NCBI RefSeq assembly: GCF_000821305.1
Contig: NZ_CCXK01000014.1
Location: forward strand, 186,001 to 250,000
Reading direction: 5' to 3'
Length of the DNA: 64,000 nt
Origin: Clostridium culturomicium
GTDB taxonomy: Bacteria > Bacillota > Clostridia > Clostridiales > Clostridiaceae
Shown here: piece by piece, positions 26,500 through 34,168 of the stretch
Layout: every line of letters begins with the position of its first letter
How positions within the stretch are numbered: the first letter of the stretch is position 1
Notes under the pieces: model-generated
Told to the model about the DNA's origin: nothing
What the model saw: only the letters and a program-made list of their open reading frames with translations
Database searches by the model: none
Program-made: the position numbers and the translations under genes

Positions 26500-26877
26500 T
26501 TATTTCTTAAGTACTGTCGGTATTCCACAGAAAACTCTATAAACCTTTTCTGCTTCTTTGCTTAACCTTTGAAGACACTTTCCTGTATCCTCTCTCCAAA
26601 CTCTTTCCTCTTTTTTTAGTGGAACTATTCCACTTGAAATTTCATCACAAATAATTATCTTATCCTTAAGTAATTCTAAGTTTTCCTCTATAACCTCTAA
26701 AGAATTTTTTCCATGAAGTGAATTTTCATAAGTAAATTTATGAAGCCCTGATATAACCTTTTTTGAGAAGTCTATATTACCATCCTGACAATAAAAAATA
26801 TCCCCATTATCTACTCCATAGTTTTCTTTTACAAATTCCAGCTTTCCGCTATAAGCACCACCAATAACTAATATCAT
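26500..26877 (-). CDS. Short CobU-like protein
   Basis: 125 residues that look like a reduced adenosylcobinamide kinase/guanylyltransferase. A P-loop variant GGAYSGKLEF opens it; LLKDKIIICDEISSGIVP and CLQRLSKEAEKVYRVFCGIPTVLKK match the CobU C-terminal half. Missing is the RI-x-x-H-x-x-x-R segment with the guanylated histidine, present in the full-length CobU at 27698-28270 (RIANHLKDR). The locus therefore has a complete and a shortened paralogue on either side of cobS. It might be a kinase-only form, a regulatory subunit, or a decaying duplicate. Confidence 0.7.
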   Translation of the reverse strand: MILVIGGAYSGKLEFVKENYGVDNGDIFYCQDGNIDFSKKVISGLHKFTYENSLHGKNSLEVIEENLELLKDKIIICDEISSGIVPLKKEERVWREDTGKCLQRLSKEAEKVYRVFCGIPTVLKK

Positions 26878-26892
26878 ACCATTTCACCGCCC

Positions 26893-27648
26893 TTAAATTA
26901 ATGCTAATATTAATATTCCAACAGTCTCTGCCATAACAAGACCAAAGCCAGCTGTATCTCCTGAAATTCCATCAAACTCTCTACAGCAGTTATCCACCAA
27001 TAATAATGCAGTAACAATCATTACAGAAACCATTATCCCAGCGTTTACATTTATAAATACTATAGCTGTAAAAGTTGCAACAATTAACGCCATCATAAGT
27101 AAAGCTCTGTCTACAACCCCTGTACCCTGTTTAAAAAATGCTCCTAAAGAGCTTCCCTTCATTGCTTCCTTTGATAATAAAAGATATCCAATAAGACTTC
27201 TTGAAATTATAGGAATAAATATAAACCCTAGAGGATTAGTGTTAATATCCACAATGGTATACACTGCAGCAAAATTTACTGTAAAAAGCATAGCAAGAGC
27301 AATTACTGCAAAAGCACCAGTGTGAGAATCCTTTAGTATTCTTAACTTTTCCTCCTTACTTCTTCTAGAAAGAAGAGCATCACAAACATCCATAAAACCA
27401 TCAAGATGAAGCATACCCGTTAGTATAAATGGTACAATCATTATTATCGCTGCTGTTATCATGGTGGAAGCTCCTAAAAGTTGTAATACTTTATAAACTC
27501 CATACCATATAAATCCAACAATTAATCCCACCACAGGATAAAACTTCATAATGTGCTTTCCACCTTCATCATCCCAAATGTTATGAGGCAGTGGAATAAT
27601 AGTAAACATACTTACCGCCATTAAAAATCCTTTAAAATACTTCTTCAT
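26893..27648 (-). CDS. cobS: Adenosylcobinamide-GDP ribazoletransferase (cobalamin synthase)
   Basis: Joins adenosylcobinamide-GDP to alpha-ribazole (phosphate), the last assembly step, in the membrane. The 251 residues include FTIIPLP near the start, the conserved LHLDGFMDVCDALLSRRSKEEKLRI near residue 80 (core HLDGFMDVCDAL), then LKDSHTGAFAV. Six or so helices follow, with the late GDTAGFG motif. It has 15 bases to the short CobU-like gene. Confidence 0.95.
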   Translation of the reverse strand: MKKYFKGFLMAVSMFTIIPLPHNIWDDEGGKHIMKFYPVVGLIVGFIWYGVYKVLQLLGASTMITAAIIMIVPFILTGMLHLDGFMDVCDALLSRRSKEEKLRILKDSHTGAFAVIALAMLFTVNFAAVYTIVDINTNPLGFIFIPIISRSLIGYLLLSKEAMKGSSLGAFFKQGTGVVDRALLMMALIVATFTAIVFINVNAGIMVSVMIVTALLLVDNCCREFDGISGDTAGFGLVMAETVGILILALI

Positions 27649-27697
27649 AATATCTCCTTTAAGTTAACATCCAAATTTTACATTTGGTTAATGGAAT

Positions 27698-28270
27698 TTA
27701 CTCATTCGAATGAATATGAGAATGAGTTTCCTTTAACAACTCTTGTCCCTTATGACAAATCACATTACCATAGGAACACTCAATTACAACATCAGAAAGT
27801 TCAGACAATCGCCTATTCACTGTGCCAAGCTCTCTTCTAAAAGCTTCAGTATAAGAGTCATACATTATTCCATCACAAAATACATAATCAGAAACAATAA
27901 CCATATTTCCAGCTCTTTCCCCAATATAGTTTACACCTTTAACTACTTCTTCTACAATTCTATCAAAGAAGTCATTTCCCCTAAACATAGAATTTGTAAC
28001 AAGGGAGGTTATACTGTCTAAAAGCACTGCATCCTCTGGATTCATAACTTCAGAAACCTTCTTCATATTCAGCTCTTCTTCTATAGTTATAAATCCATAG
28101 CCTTCCCTATCCTTTAAATGATTTGCAATTCTGTTTAAATCCTCTTTATCATAAGGCTTCATAGTTGCTAAATAATAAAGCTTTCCTCTCTTATCTTCAA
28201 GAGCCTTTGCAATATCCTGTCCTAGCATTGACTTGCCACTTTTGGAGCCTCCTATAACTAACACCTTCAT
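27698..28270 (-). CDS. cobU: Bifunctional adenosylcobinamide kinase/guanylyltransferase
   Basis: Full-length CobU of 190 residues. P-loop GGSKSGKSMLGQ, the central RIANHLKDREG with the histidine that carries GMP, LLDSITSLVTNSMF with the Walker B acid, and GTVNRRLSELSDVVIE near residue 150. It phosphorylates adenosylcobinamide and converts it to the GDP form used by CobS. The tail ETHSHIHSNE is rich in histidines beyond the family end; its role is unclear. This is the first gene of the operon. I see no riboswitch before it. Confidence 0.93.
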   Translation of the reverse strand: MKVLVIGGSKSGKSMLGQDIAKALEDKRGKLYYLATMKPYDKEDLNRIANHLKDREGYGFITIEEELNMKKVSEVMNPEDAVLLDSITSLVTNSMFRGNDFFDRIVEEVVKGVNYIGERAGNMVIVSDYVFCDGIMYDSYTEAFRRELGTVNRRLSELSDVVIECSYGNVICHKGQELLKETHSHIHSNE

Positions 28271-28336
28271 CCTATTCCTTCACCTCCTTCAAACTTCTCC
28301 AACTCTATCTTATATCTTCCTTAAATAATAATCAAT

Positions 28337-28364
28337 TTGAAATGAAACCTTTTTCTGCTATAAT
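28337..28364 (+). promoter_or_regulatory. Promoter of the phosphotransferase gene
   Basis: TTGAAA (28337-28342), a 16-base spacer and TATAAT (28359-28364). The transcript then has a leader of about 115 bases with a long AATTAAGAAT/ATTCTTAATT inverted repeat (about 28431-28468) ending near the ribosome binding site. Confidence 0.6.
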
Positions 28365-28486
28365 CAACATTGAACTGTAGATTAAACTCGTAATTGTATT
28401 AATTAAAACTAACTAAAATCAAAAATCTAATTAAGAATGCCTGAATGTAGAATTTCTTAATTCTTAATTAAAAAAGGGTGAATTAA

Positions 28487-29341
28487 ATGAACTTATCTCC
28501 TAAGGATTTTCTAAAACACAATTTAAACTGGGATCTATCAGCTTTACAGTTCATTGAAAAAGCTGGCGGTCTTAGCAGTGACAACTATAAGATTATTTAT
28601 AATAACAAAATTTATTTTTTAAGATTATGTCCTCATACCTACCTTCATACCAATAGAGGTCTGGAGCTTATGGTTATAGATAAGGCTTCTACACTAGGCT
28701 TATGCGATAAACCTTGTTATTATGAGGTTAAAACTGGTCACATGGTTAGCCCTTGGATTAATGGTAATATGCCAAGCGAAGAGGATTTTCAGACCTTGGA
28801 GTTTATTGATCTTGTAACTGAAAGATTAAAAAAGCTTCATACTTTAACCTGTGATGAGGAGTTTCAGCTTTATGACCATATACAAAGTCGAATAAAACTG
28901 TGTATGGATTATAAAATTCAACTTCCTGATTCTATCAATACAATTTTAAATACCCTAGAGAAATTAGAAATTAAATTAAACAAAAATAAGCACTTAGGTC
29001 TTTGTCACAATGATTTAAATGCTTCAAATATGATTTTGCATAATAATAACCTTTACTTTGTGGATTATGAATATGCTGCCATGGGCGATGTATTCTTTGA
29101 CCTTGCCACAGTTGGCTGGTTTATGAATACTGCTTGTAGAAAATATCTGCTAAAAAGCTACTTTGGACATTATACGGATGCGTACTACGAAAAACTCCTA
29201 GATTATCTTTATATTGTTAAGCTTTATAATGCCACCTGGTCCCTTTTAAAATCAAAGGATTCCACTAGTGAATATGATTATTTCAAAGGTGCAAATATGA
29301 TTTTCGAGGATTTGCTGAACTTTGAAAGCATAAGAAAATAG
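28487..29341 (+). CDS. Choline-kinase-like phosphotransferase
   Basis: APH/choline kinase fold of 284 residues. The catalytic loop GLCHNDLNASNMI (His-x-Asp...Asn) is near residue 170 and the metal-binding FVDYEYAAMGDVFFDLA near 195. The N-terminal lobe is short with IYFLRLCPHTYLHTN in place of the ATP-binding Lys region. The exact pair HNDLNxSN and DYEYA is closer to choline/ethanolamine kinases (LicA-like) than to aminoglycoside enzymes. No licB, licC or licD gene is next to it, so no phosphocholine pathway can be shown here. Confidence 0.75.
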   Translation: MNLSPKDFLKHNLNWDLSALQFIEKAGGLSSDNYKIIYNNKIYFLRLCPHTYLHTNRGLELMVIDKASTLGLCDKPCYYEVKTGHMVSPWINGNMPSEEDFQTLEFIDLVTERLKKLHTLTCDEEFQLYDHIQSRIKLCMDYKIQLPDSINTILNTLEKLEIKLNKNKHLGLCHNDLNASNMILHNNNLYFVDYEYAAMGDVFFDLATVGWFMNTACRKYLLKSYFGHYTDAYYEKLLDYLYIVKLYNATWSLLKSKDSTSEYDYFKGANMIFEDLLNFESIRK

Positions 29342-29376
29342 CATGTAACTTCTAAGATAAGTTACATGCTAATTTT
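29340..29376 (+). terminator. Terminator after the phosphotransferase gene
   Basis: AGCATGTAACTT (29340-29351) pairs with AAGTTACATGCT (29359-29370), followed by AATTTTA. The hairpin overlaps the last base of the stop codon region and sits right before the MFS gene on the other strand. Confidence 0.8.
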
Positions 29377-29379
29377 ATG

Positions 29380-30594
29380 TTATTTAATATTTATGTCATT
29401 ATTCTCATGACGATGTATAACTCTTCTAGGTTTCTTAATCAATGGAATTAGCATTAAAGCTCCAATTCCTAAAGAAGCTGCAAAAAATAATGTAAAGTTT
29501 ACATCCTTCCATTCTGTAAGGACCCCGCTTAAATACGGTATTAAAAGAGATGCTCCCCCAGTATATATGCTCATTGCCACCAACTGTCCTGTTGACTTGC
29601 ATGCATCACTAGTTAATTCATCAATCATTACCTTTGATGCAATTATTAAGCATGGATTTGTTAACACTTGTAATCCAATTAACCACAAAAGCCCTGATAC
29701 AGTCGTAGCAAATCCAAATAATACAAATTGAATAGTATATGCAATAGCTGAAACTATGAGTAATGCCTTTGCCTTATACTTACTTAGAATCATTGGCCCT
29801 GCTAAGAAAAGTGGTAATTCCACCAATCCCTTTATAGTTGCTGTTATTCCAACCTCTTTGCTCGTCCCACCTAGTATCATTATTTTATCTATGAGGGTAT
29901 AGTTATTAAACATTTGAATACAGCTAAGTAAAAATAGAACTACTATAACTAAAATATATGCTTTGTTGGTAAGTAGCTCCTTAACATCAGCTTTTGTAAT
30001 ACTCTGTGTTGTTGGGTCATTGCTTTTAGATGCATCTCCGAGAAGTAAACATCCCCCCAATGTGATTACTGTAAAGAATAAAACTGTAACGCTTAAGGAT
30101 TTGTAGCCAAAGGAATTAATCAAATAACCTAGTGTTATTCCACCGATAGCCCATCCAAAAGAACCAAAAGCTCTGATAACACTATATAAATTTCGCGTTC
30201 TTTCATCTGTTTCAAGAACCCAGTTATCCTGTACACCCATACCAAGGTTGGAAAAACCTCCACATAGAGCTACCAAAATTAAATGTAAAATAAATTGCCT
30301 TGAGTCTACTGTGTAAAATAGCCAGCTAGCCGCAGCAAAAACTATCATTATTACAATAAATAGTTTCTTTACCGTTTTATATTTATCTGATAGATATCCA
30401 AATATAAGCTGAACAATAATAGTTACAATTGCTATGGATGAGATTAAAATTCCTCTCTCAACTGGTGAATATCCAATACTGGTCAAGTATGGAACTATCT
30501 GCACCGTACCAAAAGCAAATGCTAAATAAGTTATTATATATACCCAAATAAAAGTAGTAACGGTTCTTTTCTTGTTTTGTTTCTCTTGTGTCAT
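29380..30594 (-). CDS. MFS transporter, MFS_1-like
   Basis: 404 residues with twelve helices. The loop 2-3 motif is GYLSDKYKTVKK (a form of GxxxD[RK]xGRR), placed near residue 65. Helices 4-5 contain LCGGFSNLGMGVQDNWVLE and a conserved SFGWAIGG. This resembles the nucleoside/oligosaccharide:H+ symporter and 3-phenylpropionate branches of MFS. Substrate unknown. The gene may be co-transcribed with the MOSC gene, whose stop is 36 bases upstream. Confidence 0.8.
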   Translation of the reverse strand: MTQEKQNKKRTVTTFIWVYIITYLAFAFGTVQIVPYLTSIGYSPVERGILISSIAIVTIIVQLIFGYLSDKYKTVKKLFIVIMIVFAAASWLFYTVDSRQFILHLILVALCGGFSNLGMGVQDNWVLETDERTRNLYSVIRAFGSFGWAIGGITLGYLINSFGYKSLSVTVLFFTVITLGGCLLLGDASKSNDPTTQSITKADVKELLTNKAYILVIVVLFLLSCIQMFNNYTLIDKIMILGGTSKEVGITATIKGLVELPLFLAGPMILSKYKAKALLIVSAIAYTIQFVLFGFATTVSGLLWLIGLQVLTNPCLIIASKVMIDELTSDACKSTGQLVAMSIYTGGASLLIPYLSGVLTEWKDVNFTLFFAASLGIGALMLIPLIKKPRRVIHRHENNDINIK

Positions 30595-30630
30595 TTTTTC
30601 TCCTCTTCATTCTGCCCTTACATTATTCTA

Positions 30631-31062
30631 TTATATAATTCTTATCTCATCACCTGGCTTTATCCAGCCTTCTTCAACTACTTTTGTAAATATTCCTTCT
30701 CTTGGCATAACACAATCGCCAGTCGTCTTCATTACGGTACATCCCTTATGGCACTCTTTTCCTATTTGAGTCACTTCTAAGACAGCCTGTCCAATCGAAA
30801 GTCTTGTTCCAACTGGCAACTCATATAAGATAATCCCCTCTGTCGTAATATTTTCAGCAAATATTCCTGGTGTTAATTCTATTATAGCTTTTTCACGAAT
30901 TTTATCTACACTTTCAATACCTAATAAACTTACTTGTCTATGCCAGCTTCCTCCATGTGCGTCACCTTCAAGGCCAAAGTCCACCTTCAGAAACCCTTTT
31001 TCTATGGGTGTTTTTACAACCCCCTTAACTTCACTTAAATTAATTCCTAAAACTTTTGCCAT
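30631..31062 (-). CDS. MOSC domain protein
   Basis: I choose ATG 31062, seven bases after AGGTGG; ATG 31068 overlaps that site. The 143 residues are a single MOSC domain: LEGDAHGGSWHRQVSLLG near residue 30 and IGKECHKGCTVMKTTGDCVMPREGIFTKV with the conserved Cys near residue 100. MOSC proteins bind molybdenum cofactor or transfer its sulfur. This short form is usual next to moaC in clostridia, as here. A role in loading Moco is inferred. Confidence 0.85.
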   Translation of the reverse strand: MAKVLGINLSEVKGVVKTPIEKGFLKVDFGLEGDAHGGSWHRQVSLLGIESVDKIREKAIIELTPGIFAENITTEGIILYELPVGTRLSIGQAVLEVTQIGKECHKGCTVMKTTGDCVMPREGIFTKVVEEGWIKPGDEIRII

Positions 31063-31088
31063 AATCATTCCACCTTATTTTAAGTTTA

Positions 31089-31679
31089 CTAACACTTATT
31101 TTCTTCAAAGTTAAACTCTCCAGACTTTCCGCCAATTTTCCTAAGAAGTCTAATGTCTGATATGGTCATAGTTTTATCTATTGCTTTACACATATCATAA
31201 ATGGTTAAAGCTGCCACAGTCACAGCTGTTAAAGCTTCCATCTCAATTCCAGTTTCTCCAACGACTTTAGCTGTAGCTGTTATATCAATTTTATTTTTTT
31301 CATAATCCATTTGAAAGGTTATATCGCAACCTGTCATAAAAATAGGATGACACATTGGAATTATATCTGCTGTTTTTTTTGCCCCCATAATTCCCCCAAC
31401 TTGGGCTACTGACAATACATCACCTTTATGTATGTCTCCCCTTTCAATTCTTTCAAGAATATTTCTCTTCATATAAATAGACGCACAGGCAACAGCTTCG
31501 CGCTTAGTTTTCTTTTTTTCACTAACATCTACCATTCGAGCTCTTCCTTGTGGATTTATATGAGTCAGCTGCTCCTCTGTCTGCTTATTAATATCAATAT
31601 ACTCATTGGATACTTCTATGTTTACTTCATTGGTAATATTGTTAACTTCCTTCTCTTGAAGATTATTATAATCAGACAC
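31089..31679 (-). CDS. moaC: Cyclic pyranopterin monophosphate synthase
   Basis: Converts the MoaA product to cyclic pyranopterin monophosphate. The core is complete: LTHINPQGRARMVDVSEK, GDVLSVAQVGGIMGAKKT, the CHPIFMTGCD catalytic segment, and VGETGIEMEALTAVTVAALTIYDMCKA (core GETGIEMEALT). I start at GTG 31679 because GGAGG lies five bases before it and it begins one base after the moaA stop. That gives 196 residues, with about 38 extra ones (VSDYNNLQEKEVNNITNE...) before the usual MoaC start. The extra part is polar and not family-conserved. Confidence 0.92.
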   Translation of the reverse strand: MSDYNNLQEKEVNNITNEVNIEVSNEYIDINKQTEEQLTHINPQGRARMVDVSEKKKTKREAVACASIYMKRNILERIERGDIHKGDVLSVAQVGGIMGAKKTADIIPMCHPIFMTGCDITFQMDYEKNKIDITATAKVVGETGIEMEALTAVTVAALTIYDMCKAIDKTMTISDIRLLRKIGGKSGEFNFEENKC

Positions 31680-31680
31680 C

Positions 31681-32676
31681 TTATCCTCCAATCTGAAACA
31701 TGGCCCTATGACTTTTACTTCTGCCATCTTCCACCAATGTGTGCTCTGCCGGTTTGTTATATATAATTTTTTCTATTTTAAGCTTTAATATCTGGTGAGA
31801 ATTAAAGTATTCTTCCCTTCCTTGAGCCTTAACAGCTTGTCTTGCATATTCCAATATATCATATTCTTCCTCACTATGAAGACAAGGCTTAATTTTACCC
31901 TCACTGGTCAACCTTACTCTATTGCATTCATTGCAGAACTTGCAACTAAGAGGTGTAATAAACCCAATTCTTCCCTTGCCATCTTTAACTTTAAAAAGTT
32001 CTGCAGTTGAAGCCTTTTGGTGTCCAAGTCTTATTAACTCTGGATGTTCCTTTATTACATCATTAGCGCTAATAAAGTTATCCTTAAATAATTTTATTCC
32101 TGCACCTATAGGCATCAATTCGATAAATCTAACATCTACATCATAGCTTCGAGTCAAATTAATAAAATCACTCATCTCTGACATATTTATTTCCTTCATC
32201 ATTACAACATTTAATTTAACTGGTGTTACGCCTAAATTCATTGCCTTGATAATACCATTCTTTACTTTAGAAAGACCTGTTTTTCCAGTAATTTGCTCAT
32301 ATTTATCTTCCTGTAAAGTATCCATGCTAACATTAATTCTGGTTATCCCTACTTCCTTTAAGGCTTCAATTTTTTCAGCTAAATTAATACCATTAGTAGT
32401 AATAGATATATCTTCAATTCCTTTAATTTTTGAAGTGCTCCTTATAATCTCTTCAATTCCTTCAACTATTAAAGGTTCACCTCCCGTAAATCTGATTTTA
32501 TTTATACCAAGGTCAGCAAAGGCTTTTATTATTTCATTAATTTCTTCAAGTTCCATTTTCATTGTAACCTTCTCATTACAAATACCCTTTGGCATACAAT
32601 ATTCACAATTCAAATTACACTTATCCGTAAGAGAAATTCTTAAATAATCAATTTTGCGACCTTGAATATCTTCCAT
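31681..32676 (-). CDS. moaA: GTP 3',8-cyclase
   Basis: Radical SAM enzyme of molybdopterin synthesis. The N-terminal cluster is TDKCNLNCEYCMP, the SAM-binding FTGGEP follows near residue 65, and a second cluster is CKFCNECNRVRL...CLHSEE around residue 250. The C-terminus ends in the conserved GG pair (FQIGG), needed for activity. ATG 32676 (AAGGATGATGAG upstream) is preferred over 32706. The stop touches the moaC start. MoaA requires GTP as substrate; MoaC acts next. Confidence 0.95.
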   Translation of the reverse strand: MEDIQGRKIDYLRISLTDKCNLNCEYCMPKGICNEKVTMKMELEEINEIIKAFADLGINKIRFTGGEPLIVEGIEEIIRSTSKIKGIEDISITTNGINLAEKIEALKEVGITRINVSMDTLQEDKYEQITGKTGLSKVKNGIIKAMNLGVTPVKLNVVMMKEINMSEMSDFINLTRSYDVDVRFIELMPIGAGIKLFKDNFISANDVIKEHPELIRLGHQKASTAELFKVKDGKGRIGFITPLSCKFCNECNRVRLTSEGKIKPCLHSEEEYDILEYARQAVKAQGREEYFNSHQILKLKIEKIIYNKPAEHTLVEDGRSKSHRAMFQIGG

Positions 32677-32864
32677 CTCATCATCCTTTTCTATAAATAA
32701 AATCAAGGTTTATTCAATCTAGCGAGAAAACACAACTTTCCTGCTAACATTTTCAGTCCAGTATGCTAATTTAATAGAGAACTCCTTAAAAGCAGTTTAG
32801 CAAGAAGTCCTCTATTAATTAAGTTTCGATAGCAAAAATATACTTTTGATTTAAGCCTTTAAAA

Positions 32865-33356
32865 CTATTTTCTGGCACATTCAAAAGCATCTCCTGTTAA
32901 AATATCAATTCCATGTTTAAGTGTTGGTAAAACACACTCTAGATTTTCCTTTGCACCCTTTGGACTTCCTGGAAGATTAACTATAAGCGAGTTTTTTCTA
33001 ATTCCACATATACCTCTGGATAAAATTGATCTTTCAGTCTTTTGTAAATTTTTCATTCTCATTATTTCCCCAATTCCTGGAACGTACTTATCGATAACCT
33101 TGAAGGTCACTTCTGGAGTTATGTCTCTTTTTGCAAAGCCTGTACCACCATTGGTAACTATAAGGGGAAACTGAAGCACATCGCTTATATACTTAAGCTC
33201 AACTTCAATATGATCTTCTTCATCTGGAATTACTGTGTAGTATTTAATCTCATACCCATTTTCCTCCAGATAACTTCTCAACATCTGTCCGGTCTCATCA
33301 ATTCTTTGACCTTTCGACCCCTTGTCACTCACTGTTATGATCGCTGCCTTTACCAT
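32865..33356 (-). CDS. mog: Molybdopterin adenylyltransferase type protein (MogA/MoaB)
   Basis: 163 residues with the MoCF-binding fold: AIITVSDKGSKGQRIDETG, IVTNGGTGFAKRDITPE near residue 70 and LIVNLPGSPKGAKENLE near residue 122. It adenylates molybdopterin before metal insertion. It is first in the moa group; moaA starts 188 bases downstream. That gap holds only an imperfect hairpin (about 32792-32838) without a T-run. MoaD, MoaE and MoeA are not in the window. Confidence 0.9.
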   Translation of the reverse strand: MVKAAIITVSDKGSKGQRIDETGQMLRSYLEENGYEIKYYTVIPDEEDHIEVELKYISDVLQFPLIVTNGGTGFAKRDITPEVTFKVIDKYVPGIGEIMRMKNLQKTERSILSRGICGIRKNSLIVNLPGSPKGAKENLECVLPTLKHGIDILTGDAFECARK

Positions 33357-33416
33357 AAATACACCACCTAAAATTATTATGTTTAATTTTTAATTTTAAA
33401 TTGTTATATATGTTAT

Positions 33417-33604
33417 AGGAATCTCCTTTTCATATACATTCAAAGGAGTACTTGAAAAATAAGTTCGAGTACTTAAATCAGAGATACACTCTGTGAAAGT
33501 TTTTCTTACCAAATAATAAATTTGGAGCATAACTTTTAGACTCTCCCTTAACTTCACATTAACCAAATCAAAGACTTGGAATGTCACTTTTAGCTTATCA
33601 TTTA
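33417..33604 (+). repeat. Dispersed modular repeat, copy B (with a duplicated last module)
   Basis: Module 1, CTCCTTT...AAAGGAG, is at 33423-33449. A spacer GTTCGAGTAC follows. Module 2, AAATCAGAGATACACTCTGTG, starts at 33476. Module 3 is present twice: ACCAAATAATAAATTTGG-AGCATAACTTTTAG (33508-33539) and TAACCAAATC-AAAGACTTGG-AATGTCACTTTTAG (33559-33592). The 422-base gap between mog and the BlaI gene (33357-33778) is mostly this element. Confidence 0.75.
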
Positions 33605-33750
33605 AGTCTCATGTAAATTATACCATATATTATTTATATTTTGTTTAAATGTATATTTTTTCTTGCAAATATCTTTCACTGAATTTTTACATATTTTTGA
33701 ACATATTATTTATTTTCCCATCAAGATATAGTATTATTAATATATAGCTA

Positions 33751-33762
33751 CTACATTTGTAG
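33751..33762. promoter_or_regulatory. Probable BlaI operator
   Basis: The palindrome CTACATTTGTAG lies 16 bases before the regulator start. It has the TACA-N2-TGTA core that BlaI/MecI family dimers bind. Position suggests self-repression of the blaI-M56 pair. Confidence 0.65.
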
Positions 33763-33778
33763 AAAGGTGGAAATTTAA

Positions 33779-34168
33779 ATGATAAAAAATATAAAAAGAC
33801 TGCCTGATTCTGAGTTAGATATAATGCTTATTATCTGGAAAGCTAATACTCCTGTATCTAGAAGTTATATAGAAAGCCAGATTAATAAAAAAAAACATCT
33901 AGCCAGCACTACTATCCTTTCTTTACTAACAAGACTTGTAGATAAAGGTTTTGTACATGCTGAAAAACATAGTAAAGGTAATCTATACTCTGCTATAGTT
34001 GATGAAAGTATCTACCTTCAAAATGAAGGAAAATCAATTCTTGAAAAACTTTATGGCAACTCATTAAAAAATTTTATTTCAACTCTATATGCCGGAAATA
34101 AAATCGATGAGGATGAGTTAGCCGAACTAAGAAATTTCCTAGATAAAACAAAGGAGGAGTTTAAGTGA
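33779..34168 (+). CDS. BlaI/MecI family repressor
   Basis: 129-residue winged helix protein: KRLPDSELDIMLIIWKANTPV opens it and TTILSLLTRLVDKGFVHAEKHSKGNLYSA is the recognition and wing region (core TILSLLTRL). In the family, proteolysis by the membrane partner releases the operator. The next gene, an M56 protease, starts at GTG 34165 and overlaps this stop by four bases (GTGA). No beta-lactamase or PBP2a gene is adjacent, so the target regulon may be elsewhere. Confidence 0.9.
   Translation: MIKNIKRLPDSELDIMLIIWKANTPVSRSYIESQINKKKHLASTTILSLLTRLVDKGFVHAEKHSKGNLYSAIVDESIYLQNEGKSILEKLYGNSLKNFISTLYAGNKIDEDELAELRNFLDKTKEEFK

Noticed and set aside
32787..32842. An imperfect hairpin between mog and moaA, at first thought to be a Moco riboswitch
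   Set aside because: The sequence lacks the conserved Moco motif elements and has no T-run; kept only as an untyped hairpin.
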